From Acidobacteria bacterium RBG_13_68_16 (GTDB lineage Bacteria > Acidobacteriota > Thermoanaerobaculia > Thermoanaerobaculales > Thermoanaerobaculaceae): a DNA stretch of 32,176 bases. A program made the translations under genes and the position numbers. Positions within the stretch are counted from its first letter, which is position 1; every line of letters starts with the position of its first letter. The notes under the pieces are model-generated. The model saw only the letters and a list, made by a program, of their open reading frames with translations. It was not told the DNA's origin and searched no databases. The DNA is taken from NCBI GenBank assembly GCA_001766905.1, contig MEKI01000091.1, forward strand, positions 77,031-109,206, given 5' to 3'. Positions 1-7,670 of the stretch are shown piece after piece.

Positions 1-1370
1 CGCGGGTCCGGCGCCACGCGCTGGGCGAGGTCCTGCTCGACGTGGGGGGCCTCGTCCCCCGCTTCGGCAGCGAGCCAAGCGAGCGGGAATTCACTTCCCG
101 CGAGCGCGGGGGGCACGGGGGGTCTAGAGCGCCGGGCGGTGGCAGGGAGCGGCGCGGGACCCCCCGCGAAGAAAGCATTGCGCACGAGCTCTTGCGTGCC
201 TGCCGGCGGGTCGGGTTGGAAGCCAGAGTCGGCATCGCCGCCAGCGTCGGTGTGGCCAGAGCTGCAGCGAGGTGTGCTCAATCGAGTGTAGGGGCGGGGC
301 TTGCCCCCGCCCGTCGTGGCGATGCGGTCGTGGTCCGACTTGGGGAAGAGTGCACCTTCATGGCCCCGCTGCCGCTGGTGCTGCTGGAACCGCCGCCCGA
401 CCTCGCGGCGATGCTGGCGCGTTGGGGGCTCGCCACCGCCAGCGAGCTGGCCCGGCTCCCGCGCCAGGAGGTCGCGCTCCGGCTCGGGCAGGATGGGGTG
501 GCGCTCCACCGGCTCGCGTGCGGGGAGGAGACGGCCGCCTTCGTTCCCGACCCGCTGCGGGAGGTGCTGCGGGAGGGGGTGGAGCTGGACTTCCCCCTCG
601 GGGTGTTGGAGCCGTTCCTGTTCCTGGCGAGCGGCATCCTCTCGCGCTTGGAGCGGCGCCTGGAGTTGCGCGGGGAGGGGTTTTCCGAGGTCCTGCTGGA
701 GTTGCACCTGGAAGGGGGAGGGCACCGGGAGTGCCGCCTCAAGCTGGTGGCGCCCACGCGGGAGGTGCCGGCGGTGCTGGCACTGGCGCGGCTGCAACTC
801 GAGGCGAGCCCTCCGGGAGCTCCGGTGGAGGGGGTGGCGGCGCTGGTCACGCCGGGCCGGGTGCGGCTGGCGCAGGGTTCGCTGTTCGGCCCCGCCACGC
901 CGGCGCCCGGGAAGCTCTCGACCGCGCTGGCCCGCCTGGCGGCACTGGTGGGGCCGGACCGGGTGGGCGCGCCGGCCGTCCCAGACACCCACCGTCCCGG
1001 CGCCTGGGACCTCGCGCCGTTCGCTCCCGTAGAGGAGCGGGCCACAGAAAGGCAAGTGCACGACTCGGCTCGGTGGGTGGGGGAACTGCGCCCCGCACCC
1101 TGCGCGCTGACCCCTGTCTTGCGGGCGTTCCGGCCGCCGCGCCGGGTGGAGGTTGTCGCGGTCGGCGGCCGGCCCGTGGTGGTGCGGAAGGACGGAACGG
1201 GGGGGCTGGTGGTGGGGTGGGCCGGCCCGTACCGGTTCGTCGGCGACTGGTGGGGGGACGAGCCGTGCGCGCGGGAGGAGTTCGACGTCGCCACCGAGGA
1301 TGGCTCGCTGTTGCGTGTCTACTTCGACCGCCTCGAGCACCGGTGGTTCGCAGACGGGATCTATGACTGA
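1..1370 (+). CDS. imuB: ImuB, catalytically inactive Y-family polymerase-like mutasome protein (5' partial)
   Basis: ImuB links the error-prone polymerase DnaE2 to the sliding clamp during SOS translesion synthesis. The reading frame is open from base 3, so the ORF-track GTG at 42 is internal and the true start lies off the left edge. Visible parts are the end of the palm (VLLDVGGLVPRFG, then a helix ending VGIAASVGVARAAAR), helix-hairpin-helix and little-finger regions (LGVLEPFLFLASGILSRLERR), a clamp-binding-like pentapeptide QGSLF (bases 873-887), and the family's C-terminal block ending WFADGIYD. The stop overlaps the dnaE2 start by 8 bases (ATGACTGA), which suggests translational coupling. 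Two stretches look inserted relative to the family: about 31 residues after GSE (bases 75-168) and the peptide VGAGLAPAR (bases 288-316). Both are GC-rich palindromic DNA. Identification as ImuB rests on the C-terminal block and on dnaE2 next door. Confidence 0.9.
   Translation, partial: RVRRHALGEVLLDVGGLVPRFGSEPSEREFTSRERGGHGGSRAPGGGRERRGTPREESIAHELLRACRRVGLEARVGIAASVGVARAAARCAQSSVGAGLAPARRGDAVVVRLGEECTFMAPLPLVLLEPPPDLAAMLARWGLATASELARLPRQEVALRLGQDGVALHRLACGEETAAFVPDPLREVLREGVELDFPLGVLEPFLFLASGILSRLERRLELRGEGFSEVLLELHLEGGGHRECRLKLVAPTREVPAVLALARLQLEASPPGAPVEGVAALVTPGRVRLAQGSLFGPATPAPGKLSTALARLAALVGPDRVGAPAVPDTHRPGAWDLAPFAPVEERATERQVHDSARWVGELRPAPCALTPVLRAFRPPRRVEVVAVGGRPVVVRKDGTGGLVVGWAGPYRFVGDWWGDEPCAREEFDVATEDGSLLRVYFDRLEHRWFADGIYD
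75..170. repeat. Hairpin-rich in-frame insertion in imuB
   Basis: Relative to the usual ImuB palm, about 31 extra Arg/Gly-rich residues separate FGSE from ESIAHELL. The DNA holds a perfect 7-bp stem with a 5-base loop (GCGGGAA 83-89 with TTCCCGC 95-101). It also holds a perfect 9-bp pairing of CGCGGGGGG (105-113) with CCCCCCGCG (160-168), and an alternative 8-bp pairing of 117-124 with 158-165. This looks like a palindromic mobile repeat that left the frame open. Exact ends are not defined by a visible target duplication. Confidence 0.55.
288..316. repeat. REP-like palindrome inside imuB (encodes VGAGLAPAR)
   Basis: The core GGGCGGGG (292-299) and CCCCGCCC (305-312) form a perfect 8-bp stem with a 5-base loop. 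The preceding GTA and the left arm recur just downstream of dnaE2 at 4668. Read in the imuB frame it gives VGAGLAPAR, a peptide with no counterpart in the ImuB fold. Confidence 0.7.
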
Positions 1371-4300
1371 TCGGTATTGCGAGCTGCACGCGCACACCGC
1401 GTTCTCGTTCCTGGAGGGGGCGTCGGCACCCGAGGACCTGGCGGAGCGCGCGGCGCGGCTCGGCCTCCCCGCGGTGGCGGTGGCCGACCGCGGCGGGGTG
1501 TACGGTATCCCGCGCTTCCACACGGCGGCCCGGGAAGCCGGCGTGGAGGCGATCGTGGGCGCCGAGGCGGTGCTCCCCGATGGCTCGAGGCTGCCGCTCC
1601 TCGTCCAGGACGCGCGCGGCTACTCCAACCTGTGCCGGATGCTCACCTCGGGGGCGCTCGGACGTCCCAAGGGCGAGGCCGTGGTGAGCTGGGAGCTGCT
1701 CGAGCAGCACGCCGGCGGCCTGTTCGCCCTTACCGGCGGTGAGAGCGGCCCGCTGGTTCGAGCCTTGAAGGGAGGCGGTGAACAGCCTGCCGCCGGTGTG
1801 CTGCACCGGTTGGTCGAGATCTTCGGTGCGGCCCGTGTGGCGGTGGAGGTGCAGCGCCACCAGCGCCGGGGCGAGGAGACACGCAACGCCGCCCTCGTGC
1901 GCCTGGCACAGGCGGTGGGGGTGCCGGTGGTGGCGACCCAGGACGCGCTTCACGCCGCGCCGGCCGACGGCCCGCTGGCCGACGCGCTGGCCTGCATCCG
2001 CGAGCACCACACCCTGGACACCGCGGGACGCCTCCTCGAGCCCAACCGCGCACGCCACCTGCGCTCGCCCGGAGAGATGGCGCGGCTGTTCGCCGACCTC
2101 CCGGATGCGGTCGCGGCAACCTGCCGCGTCGCGGACGCCTGCCCGTTCCGCCTGCACCAGCTCCCGTACCGCTTCCCCTCGGCCCGCCTGGAGGAGGGCC
2201 GCGACGAGGCGGAGGAGCTGCGGGTGCGGGTCGAGGAGGGGGCGCGCGAGCGCTACTTCACCGTCACCCCCAAGGTGCGGTTGCAACTCGAGCGCGAGCT
2301 CTCGCTCATCGGGAAGCTCGGCCTCGCCGGGTACTTCCTGGTGGTCCACGACATCGTGCGCTTCTGCCGCGCCCGCAGCATCCTCGCCCAGGGGCGGGGC
2401 TCGGCGGCCAACTCGGCGGTGTGCTACGCGCTCTCCATCACCGCGGTGGACCCGGTCGCGATGGAGCTGCTGTTCGAGCGCTTCCTCTCGGAGGAGCGGG
2501 GTGAGTGGCCGGACATCGACATCGACCTGCCCTCCGGGGACCTGCGCGAGGAGGTGATCCAGCACGTCTACCGCACCTACGGCGAGCGCGGCGCCGCGAT
2601 GACCGCCAACGTGATCACCTACAAGAGGCGCAGCGCGATCCGCGAGGTGGGGAAGGTGCTGGGGTTCTCCGCGGAACACCTCGACCGGCTCTCGGCGCTA
2701 TCCGGGAGCTGGGAGTTCGCGGCCCACGTGCGGGAGGAGCTGCCCGAGCACCTCCGGATCGCGGGACTCGCCCCTGAGGAGCGCCGCGCCCGCCTGTTGG
2801 TCGAGCTTGTGGCGCGCGTCATGCACCTGCCGCGCCACCTTGGCCAGCACTCCGGCGGCATGGTGCTGGCGGCCGGGCGCCTGGACGACGTGGTACCGCT
2901 CGAGCCCGCCAGCATGCCGGGGCGCGTGGTGATCCAGTGGGACAAGGACGACTGCGCCGACCTCGGCATCATCAAGGTTGACCTTCTGGGCCTCGGCATG
3001 CTTCAGGTGCTCCAGGACGCGGTGCCGCTCATCAAGGAGCACGAGGGGGTGGCGATCGACCTCGCCCACCTGCCCCCCGACGACCCCGGGGTCTACGACA
3101 TGCTGTGCCGCGCCGACACCGTCGGTGTCTTCCAGATCGAGAGCCGGGCGCAGATGGCCACGCTGCCGCGCATGAAGCCGCAGCGCTTCTACGACCTCGT
3201 GGTGGAGGTGGCGATCATCCGCCCCGGGCCGATCGTCGGCAAGATGGTGCACCCCTACCTCAACCGGCGCGCCGGGTGCGAGAGGGTGATCTACCCGCAC
3301 CCGGACCTGGAACCGATCCTCAAGCGCACGCTGGGTGTGCCGCTGTTCCAGGAGCAGCTGATGCGAGTGGCGATGGTGGCGGCGGGGTTCTCCGGCGGTC
3401 AGGCCGAGGAGCTGCGCCGCGCCATGGGCGCCAAGCGCTCGGTGGAGCGCATGGCGAAGCTGGAACGTCAGCTGCGCGAAGGGATGGCAGAGCGCGGCAT
3501 CGAGGGCCCGGCCGCGGACGGCATCGTGCAGGGGATCACCTCGTTTGCGCTCTACGGCTTCCCCGAGTCCCACGCCGCCAGCTTCGCGCTGATCGCCTAC
3601 GCCTCCGCCTACCTGCGTGCCCACCACCCGGCCTGCTTCCTCGCCGCGCTCCTCAACGCCTGGCCGATGGGGTTCTACCACCCGGCCACTCTCGTCCAGG
3701 ACGCGAAACGGCACGGCGTGCGCGTCCTCCCTATCGATGTGAACACCTCGGGTGTCGCGTGCCGGGTCGAGGTTTCCCCTGCTGTCATCCTGAGCCCGTC
3801 CCGCGGAGGCGGGGCGGGCGAAGGATCCCACCGCGCCTGGAGCGCGCCCTGTTCCGCTGAAGTGAGGTGGGATTCTTCGGCCGCTGCGCGGCCTCAGAAT
3901 GACAACCCTGTGCCGGCCATCCGACACCCGGATCGCGCCACGGTCCCCGGTCTTGCGGTGCGGCTCGGCCTACGCTTCGTCAAGGGCCTGCGCGAGGAAG
4001 CCGCGAAGCGCATCGAGGAGGAGGCGGCCAAAGGGCCGTTCGTTTCGGTGCGCGAGGTGGCAGCGCGCTGCTCCCTGCGCAACGACGAGCTGGCCGCCCT
4101 CGCCGAGATCGGCGCCTTCGCCTCCCTCGGCCAGACCCGCCGCTCGGCGCTTTGGCAGGTCTCGGCCCTGGACGGCCGCCGGCCTCCGCTTGCACAGGCA
4201 ATGCAGCCCGACCCGCCGCCGAGCCAGCTCCCCGAGATGACGCTGCGCGAGCGGTACGTCGCGGACTACCTGGGCTCGGGGGTGACAGTCGGACGCCACC

Positions 4301-4653
4301 CGCTGGCGCTGCGCCGCATGGAGCTGGCCGGGCGCGGCATCCTCTCCGCGGCGCAGCTTGCCCGTGTGCGTGACGGTCAGCTCGTGCGCGTCGCCGGCGT
4401 CGTGATCGTCCGCCAGCGCCCGTACACCGCCAAGGGGATGTGCTTCATGACTCTGGAGGACGAGACTGGCTTCGCCAACATCGCGGTCATGCCGAACAAC
4501 TTCGACCTGCAACGCGCCGTCATCACCACCAGCGCCCTACTCGAGGTCGAGGGCCGCGCGCAGGCGCGGGACGGCGTCGTAACCGTGCTCGCCGGCCGCT
4601 GCCGCCCGCTGCCCGCCGCCACCCCCGCCTCACCCTCGCGAGACTTCCACTGA
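1363..4653 (+). CDS. dnaE2: DnaE2, error-prone DNA polymerase III alpha subunit
   Basis: C-family polymerase that performs translesion synthesis with ImuA/ImuB after DNA damage. The ATG at 1363 overlaps the imuB stop and gives 1096 aa, slightly longer than usual for the family; the ORF-track start at 1153 lies inside imuB. Domains in order: N-terminal PHP domain (ELHAHTAFSFLEGAS, residues ~1-210), the palm with the catalytic acidic motif PDIDIDLPSGD (~383), GQHSGGMVLA, the fingers region (VGVFQIESRAQM, PLFQEQLMR), and a C-terminal OB fold (~1000-1085; VRVAGVVIVRQRPYTAKGMCFMTLEDE). Residues ~807-848 are not polymerase sequence: they translate a 122-bp palindromic repeat that sits in frame between CRVE and the conserved LAVRLGLRFVKGL. 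Whether the protein tolerates this loop is not visible. Regulation by LexA would act upstream, off the window. Confidence 0.95.
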   Translation: MTDRYCELHAHTAFSFLEGASAPEDLAERAARLGLPAVAVADRGGVYGIPRFHTAAREAGVEAIVGAEAVLPDGSRLPLLVQDARGYSNLCRMLTSGALGRPKGEAVVSWELLEQHAGGLFALTGGESGPLVRALKGGGEQPAAGVLHRLVEIFGAARVAVEVQRHQRRGEETRNAALVRLAQAVGVPVVATQDALHAAPADGPLADALACIREHHTLDTAGRLLEPNRARHLRSPGEMARLFADLPDAVAATCRVADACPFRLHQLPYRFPSARLEEGRDEAEELRVRVEEGARERYFTVTPKVRLQLERELSLIGKLGLAGYFLVVHDIVRFCRARSILAQGRGSAANSAVCYALSITAVDPVAMELLFERFLSEERGEWPDIDIDLPSGDLREEVIQHVYRTYGERGAAMTANVITYKRRSAIREVGKVLGFSAEHLDRLSALSGSWEFAAHVREELPEHLRIAGLAPEERRARLLVELVARVMHLPRHLGQHSGGMVLAAGRLDDVVPLEPASMPGRVVIQWDKDDCADLGIIKVDLLGLGMLQVLQDAVPLIKEHEGVAIDLAHLPPDDPGVYDMLCRADTVGVFQIESRAQMATLPRMKPQRFYDLVVEVAIIRPGPIVGKMVHPYLNRRAGCERVIYPHPDLEPILKRTLGVPLFQEQLMRVAMVAAGFSGGQAEELRRAMGAKRSVERMAKLERQLREGMAERGIEGPAADGIVQGITSFALYGFPESHAASFALIAYASAYLRAHHPACFLAALLNAWPMGFYHPATLVQDAKRHGVRVLPIDVNTSGVACRVEVSPAVILSPSRGGGAGEGSHRAWSAPCSAEVRWDSSAAARPQNDNPVPAIRHPDRATVPGLAVRLGLRFVKGLREEAAKRIEEEAAKGPFVSVREVAARCSLRNDELAALAEIGAFASLGQTRRSALWQVSALDGRRPPLAQAMQPDPPPSQLPEMTLRERYVADYLGSGVTVGRHPLALRRMELAGRGILSAAQLARVRDGQLVRVAGVVIVRQRPYTAKGMCFMTLEDETGFANIAVMPNNFDLQRAVITTSALLEVEGRAQARDGVVTVLAGRCRPLPAATPASPSRDFH
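3783..3904. repeat. 122-bp palindromic MITE/REP-like element inside dnaE2
   Basis: The ends are near-perfect inverted repeats, TGTCATCCTGAG (3783-3794) and CTCAGAATGACA (3893-3904), 11 of 12 matching. A nested pair, GAAGGATCCCACC and GGTGGGATTCTTC, matches 12 of 13 in inverted orientation. No transposase is encoded, so a non-autonomous element is likely. The dnaE2 frame runs through it without a stop. A partial relative lies at 19573. Confidence 0.8.
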
Positions 4654-4667
4654 CCCTCACTGTCTTC

Positions 4668-4696
4668 GTAGGGGCGGGGCTCGCCCGCGTCCGCCC
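4668..4696. repeat. REP-like repeat copy downstream of dnaE2
   Basis: It begins with the same GTAGGGGCGGGGCT as the copy inside imuB. The right half is altered (TCGCCCGCGTCCGCCC), which weakens the stem. It starts 15 bases after the dnaE2 stop, the usual extragenic place for such palindromes. Confidence 0.6.
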
Positions 4697-4698
4697 TC

Positions 4699-4803
4699 TG
4701 TCATCCCCGCGCACGCGGTACCCATCGTGTCTATCAGTCTCTCGACGCGTTCGCCGGAACTGCCGCGTCTCATCGGTTTGCCGCGCGCGGTATCATGATG
4801 ACA
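4699..4803. repeat. Possible 105-bp element with TGTCATC/GATGACA ends
   Basis: TGTCATC at 4699-4705 is matched by the exact inverted GATGACA at 4797-4803, resembling the termini of the element in dnaE2. Just inside the left end is a small palindrome, CCGCGCACGCGG. A 7-bp match could be chance, so confidence is limited. Confidence 0.4.
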
Positions 4804-4849
4804 GCGTGAAGGACCCAATCGGCCAGGTCGAGAGGAGGCGAGGCCCCTC

Positions 4850-5146
4850 GTGTCGGTTGCCTTCGCCATTCCCGCGGGTACGCCTCATCGATGTCAGGCG
4901 GGGGGCGGGAAGGGCTGCGTGCCCTACGGGCTAGTCCTCCTGCTCGGGTCCATTGGCCTCCCTCTTTACTTCGTGGTCCTGAGTGGCGCTCCGTCTCGCA
5001 TGAAGTGGCTGGTAGGCGCTCTCGCGTGCCTCTGCCTTGCCCTGGTCCTTTGGTTTCCCCGCTTTGCGATTCTCAGAACGCTCCTGCAGCTCACCGTCTG
5101 TCTCGTCGTGATCGTCTACCTGAAGGTCCACCCGTACGGGGTGTAG
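4850..5146 (+). CDS. Small three-helix membrane protein, unknown function
   Basis: 98 aa from a GTG preceded by GAGGAGG-like bases (AGAGGAGGCG, about 10 bases upstream). The protein has a short Gly-rich N-terminus, then three hydrophobic segments: YGLVLLLGSIGLPLYFVVL, WLVGALACLCLALVLWF and LLQLTVCLVVIVYL. It ends in a short HPYGV tail. I do not recognise a family. An internal ATG at 5000 would leave two helices, but the upstream ribosome site favours the GTG. It stands between the repeat-rich spacer after dnaE2 and another small membrane protein on the same strand, with no obvious functional link to either. Confidence 0.55.
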   Translation: MSVAFAIPAGTPHRCQAGGGKGCVPYGLVLLLGSIGLPLYFVVLSGAPSRMKWLVGALACLCLALVLWFPRFAILRTLLQLTVCLVVIVYLKVHPYGV

Positions 5147-5222
5147 CGCTCATGGGCCAATCACGGTTTGTCGGTGCGCCGATCGGCTCGGACGTTTCTC
5201 ACGCGGCAGCGACCGCGCACGT

Positions 5223-5660
5223 ATGTCGGCGGTTCAGGAAATGTCTTCGCCTCAGAATTCTGCGTCCGAGCGCCGCCTGCCTGTGGACGTGAAGGTGCCC
5301 GAGCGCATGTCCCCGCTCCCTCATGCCGGCGCGCTGCGGGCGATCAAAGTGATACACACGATCGTGTGGGCGTTTTTCGCGTTCTGCATCCTGGCGATTC
5401 CAATCTTCGCCTGGCGCGGCGACTACACCCGTGCGGCGTGGTTCATCGGCATCGTCCTCGCCGAGGTCGTCGTGCTGACCCTCAACCACATGCGGTGCCC
5501 GCTCACACCGCTCGCGGCGCGCTACACAGAAAACCGCCGCGACAACTTCGACATCTACCTCCCCGAATGGCTCGCCCGCCACAACAAGCTCATCTTCGGC
5601 ACCCTCTACGCGGGCGGTGTTCTCTTCACGCTTGCCCGGTGGGCGGGCGCGCCGCGTTAG
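5223..5660 (+). CDS. Conserved-looking small membrane protein, unknown function
   Basis: Up to 145 aa. After a polar N-terminus come two clear transmembrane stretches (VIHTIVWAFFAFCILAIPIF and AAWFIGIVLAEVVVLTL). A polar signature follows, NHMRCPLTPLAARYT and then DNFDIYLPEWLARHN, and a last hydrophobic segment, LIFGTLYAGGVLFTLARW. The RCPLTPLA-type motif after a helix recurs in small uncharacterised membrane proteins; I cannot name the family with certainty. The start is ambiguous. ATG 5223 has no good ribosome site, ATG 5241 has AGGAA immediately before it, and ATG 5307 (MSPLPHAG) has GAAGGTG at a reasonable distance and keeps the whole membrane part. Treat the first 28 residues as provisional. 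Confidence 0.6.
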   Translation: MSAVQEMSSPQNSASERRLPVDVKVPERMSPLPHAGALRAIKVIHTIVWAFFAFCILAIPIFAWRGDYTRAAWFIGIVLAEVVVLTLNHMRCPLTPLAARYTENRRDNFDIYLPEWLARHNKLIFGTLYAGGVLFTLARWAGAPR

Positions 5661-5774
5661 TTGCAGACGACCCCTAGGTACGGGCATACTGAGACAAACT
5701 GAGAACGGGGGGATCAGCGGTGCGCCAAGTGGCCGTTTTTCTGAGCCTCGCTGTTTGCAGGCCATGAGGGACGC

Positions 5775-6404
5775 GTGACCGACACGGCTCTCCGCCCGAA
5801 GACCGTGACGACCAGGTGCGTGCGGGCGATCCTAGCCGGTCGCAAAACGCAGCTCCGCCAGGTGCTCGACCCCCAGCCGCCCGAAGGCGCGGCGATCGCC
5901 GGCATCGACCTCGAAGGCCGGTTGACCTGGACCGAGGGGGGGCGCACCGTGCGTGCCGAGCCGTGCCCTCTGGGCGAGCCGGGAGACCGACTCTGGGTTC
6001 GGGAGCCGTGGGTGTTGCCCGCCGGCACGGACTGGGCGCTGGATCCGGGTCATGCGCGGCGGCACCTGCGCTACCTTGCGGACGAAGAGCTCCCGGTGAC
6101 CCATCCAGGGAGCCGACCGGTCGCCGCCGGCGAGTTCCACCCTGCGATGGAGATGCCACAGTGGGCCTCACGCCTCACCCTCGAGATCACCGGCGTTCGC
6201 CTCGAGCAGGTTCACGAGATCAGCCTCGAGGACTTGAGGTCCGAGGGTGGGGTGTGGCGGGAGGGCGCCCCCGCTCCGAGTCCGGAGGCCGACCGCGAGG
6301 GTTTTGCGCAGTGGTGGAGCGCGGTCAATGCCAACCGTGGCACCACCTGGGACCGCAACCCGTGGGTGTGGGTGGTTGAGTTCCGCCGGGTGGATGGCGA
6401 GTAG
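5775..6404 (+). CDS. Phage-type ASCH/PUA-like protein
   Basis: 209 aa from a GTG with GAGGGA five bases upstream. The pattern is that of phage and prophage ASCH-like proteins: an N-terminal RAILAGRKTQLRQV segment, CPLGEPGDRLWVREPW in the middle, MPQWASRLTLEITGVRLEQV, then a helix and the closing NPWVWVVEFRRV. In known families this PUA-like fold binds RNA or modified nucleotides. In phages these genes sit among late or accessory genes and their role is generally unproven. Nothing else here is phage-like, so this is probably a domesticated or stranded phage gene. Codon use is as GC-rich as that of its neighbours, so any transfer is not recent by that measure. Confidence 0.75.
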   Translation: MTDTALRPKTVTTRCVRAILAGRKTQLRQVLDPQPPEGAAIAGIDLEGRLTWTEGGRTVRAEPCPLGEPGDRLWVREPWVLPAGTDWALDPGHARRHLRYLADEELPVTHPGSRPVAAGEFHPAMEMPQWASRLTLEITGVRLEQVHEISLEDLRSEGGVWREGAPAPSPEADREGFAQWWSAVNANRGTTWDRNPWVWVVEFRRVDGE

Positions 6405-6600
6405 CGCCCTCCACCAAGAGCCTTCGGCCGCCGACACGTTGTGCGGCATCTTTCGGTATGTGGTGCCGTGGACGGTGCTGCACGACCGGCTTGCCGGAAG
6501 GACGGACGGCCGAGCGGCATGACCACTGCGCCGGTGGTCGGCACACCTGGCGGGGTTAACCGTGAGTTGCCTCGAACTGGCTGTGAAACGGGAGGCCAAC

Positions 6601-6969
6601 GTGAAACGATACTCCGCGCACCTTGCACCACGACCCTGGCATCTTGCCGGCCACATGGTCTCGCGGGCCATGGCGCTGTTGCCGCTGGCGGTGGCCACGC
6701 TGGGGCTTGGGATGGCGATCTACCACTGGGTCGAGGGACTGCGCTGGCCGGACGCTTTCCTCAACGCGGCGATGCTTCTCGGCGGGATGGGACCGGTTGA
6801 CCCGCTCCACACAACGGCGGGCAAACTTCTGGCGGGCTGCTACGCGCTGTTCGCCGGCGTGGTCTTCCTGGTGCTGGCGGGCGTGATGCTGGCTCCCGTG
6901 TTCCACATCGTGCTCGAGCGATTTCACCTTGAGCCTCCGGAAGACGGCACCGGCCGAGCCTCAACTTGA
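6601..6969 (+). CDS. Two-helix ion-channel-like membrane protein
   Basis: 122 aa from a GTG with GGAGG five bases upstream; the ORF-track start at 6562 has no such site. Two transmembrane helices (MALLPLAVATLGLGMAIYHWV and LLAGCYALFAGVVFLVLAGVMLAPVFHIVL) flank a re-entrant-like segment, FLNAAMLLGGMGPVDPLHTTAGKL. That order resembles a minimal 2TM potassium-channel unit with GMGPV at the filter position. Similar short proteins are often auto-annotated as two-pore channels, but the filter lacks the canonical TVGYG, so conduction of K+ is inference only. The protein ends with a short cytosolic tail, ERFHLEPPEDG. It is a single gene followed by hairpins. Confidence 0.65.
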   Translation: MKRYSAHLAPRPWHLAGHMVSRAMALLPLAVATLGLGMAIYHWVEGLRWPDAFLNAAMLLGGMGPVDPLHTTAGKLLAGCYALFAGVVFLVLAGVMLAPVFHIVLERFHLEPPEDGTGRAST

Positions 6970-7041
6970 GTGAGGGTTGGTCCGAATGGCCCCTGCTCTA
7001 GGTATGTTCGCCGAGCCGTGCTTCGATCCGAGGCGATCGGC

Positions 7042-7083
7042 TGGGGGATCACGTCCCCCACAGCTCTGTCCGGCGCTCCGGAC
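7042..7083. other. Two tandem hairpins after the channel-like gene; otherwise empty spacer 6970-7268
   Basis: TGGGGGA/TCCCCCA (7042-7060, 7 bp, 5-base loop) and GTCCGG/CCGGAC (7068-7083, 6 bp, 4-base loop) follow the stop by about 75 bases. There is no T-run, so a factor-independent terminator is not established. I see nothing else convincing in the 299-base spacer before the response regulator. Confidence 0.35.
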
Positions 7084-7268
7084 GTCCTGGGGGTGTTACC
7101 ATTGGGCAGGGAAGTCGGGCGTCCCGGTCGCGCGGGTTGCGTTGCGCTGGATTTGCGCCGGGCGGGCGAGCCCGGGCGTCGGCGCGCCGCAGGCCTCAAC
7201 AGGGGAGTACGGAACCTCCGGACATCAGCGGCGCGCGGCGTGACGAGGCGGTGCCAGCGAGGAGGCGG

Positions 7269-7670
7269 ATGGCTCTCAAGCAGGTGTTGATCGCCGACGA
7301 CAGTCGAATCTTCCGGATCTTGATGAGCGAGGTGCTGCTGGAGCGCGGCATCGAAGTCTTCGAGGCCGCCAATGGGCGTGAGGCGCTCGCCCTTCTGCTC
7401 GACAAGCGCCCTCAACTGGCGATCCTCGATGGACTCATGCCGCTGCTCTCGGGGTTCGACGTCATCCAGCAGGCGCGCTTGGCCGCTCCCAACTACAAGC
7501 CGGTGATATTCATCGTCACGGCGGTCTACAAGAGCCGCGGATACGAGGCGGACGCCAGGAGACAGTATCAGGTCGAGGAGTACCTGCAGAAGCCGCTCGA
7601 GCCGGAGGACCTCTTGGCCGCGATCGCACGCCACTTTCCCGAGGTTTCTGGGTCGCCCAGCAAGGCGTGA
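7269..7670 (+). CDS. Single-domain response regulator (CheY-like receiver)
   Basis: 133 aa from an ATG preceded by GAGGAGGCGG; the longer ORF-track start at 7137 covers non-coding spacer. It consists of one receiver domain with all the hallmark residues: acidic pair D10-D11 (LIADDS), phospho-acceptor D54 (AILDGLMPLLSGFD), T84 (FIVTAVYK) and K108 (LQKPLEPEDL). No output domain follows, so it should act by protein contact after phosphorylation by an unlinked kinase. GLMPLLSGF and TAVYKSRGYEADA differ from chemotaxis CheY and are shared with the next gene, which is a tandem duplicate of exactly equal length. No histidine kinase is encoded nearby. Confidence 0.9.
   Translation: MALKQVLIADDSRIFRILMSEVLLERGIEVFEAANGREALALLLDKRPQLAILDGLMPLLSGFDVIQQARLAAPNYKPVIFIVTAVYKSRGYEADARRQYQVEEYLQKPLEPEDLLAAIARHFPEVSGSPSKA

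Noticed and set aside
847-2679. 610-aa minus-strand ORF opposite imuB/dnaE2, and similar long antisense ORFs (e.g. 2698-3927, 9782-11419, 18523-19968)
   Set aside because: Typical shadow ORFs of GC-rich genes: rich in Arg, His and Pro, with no domain pattern. The opposite strand carries recognisable enzymes or proteins.
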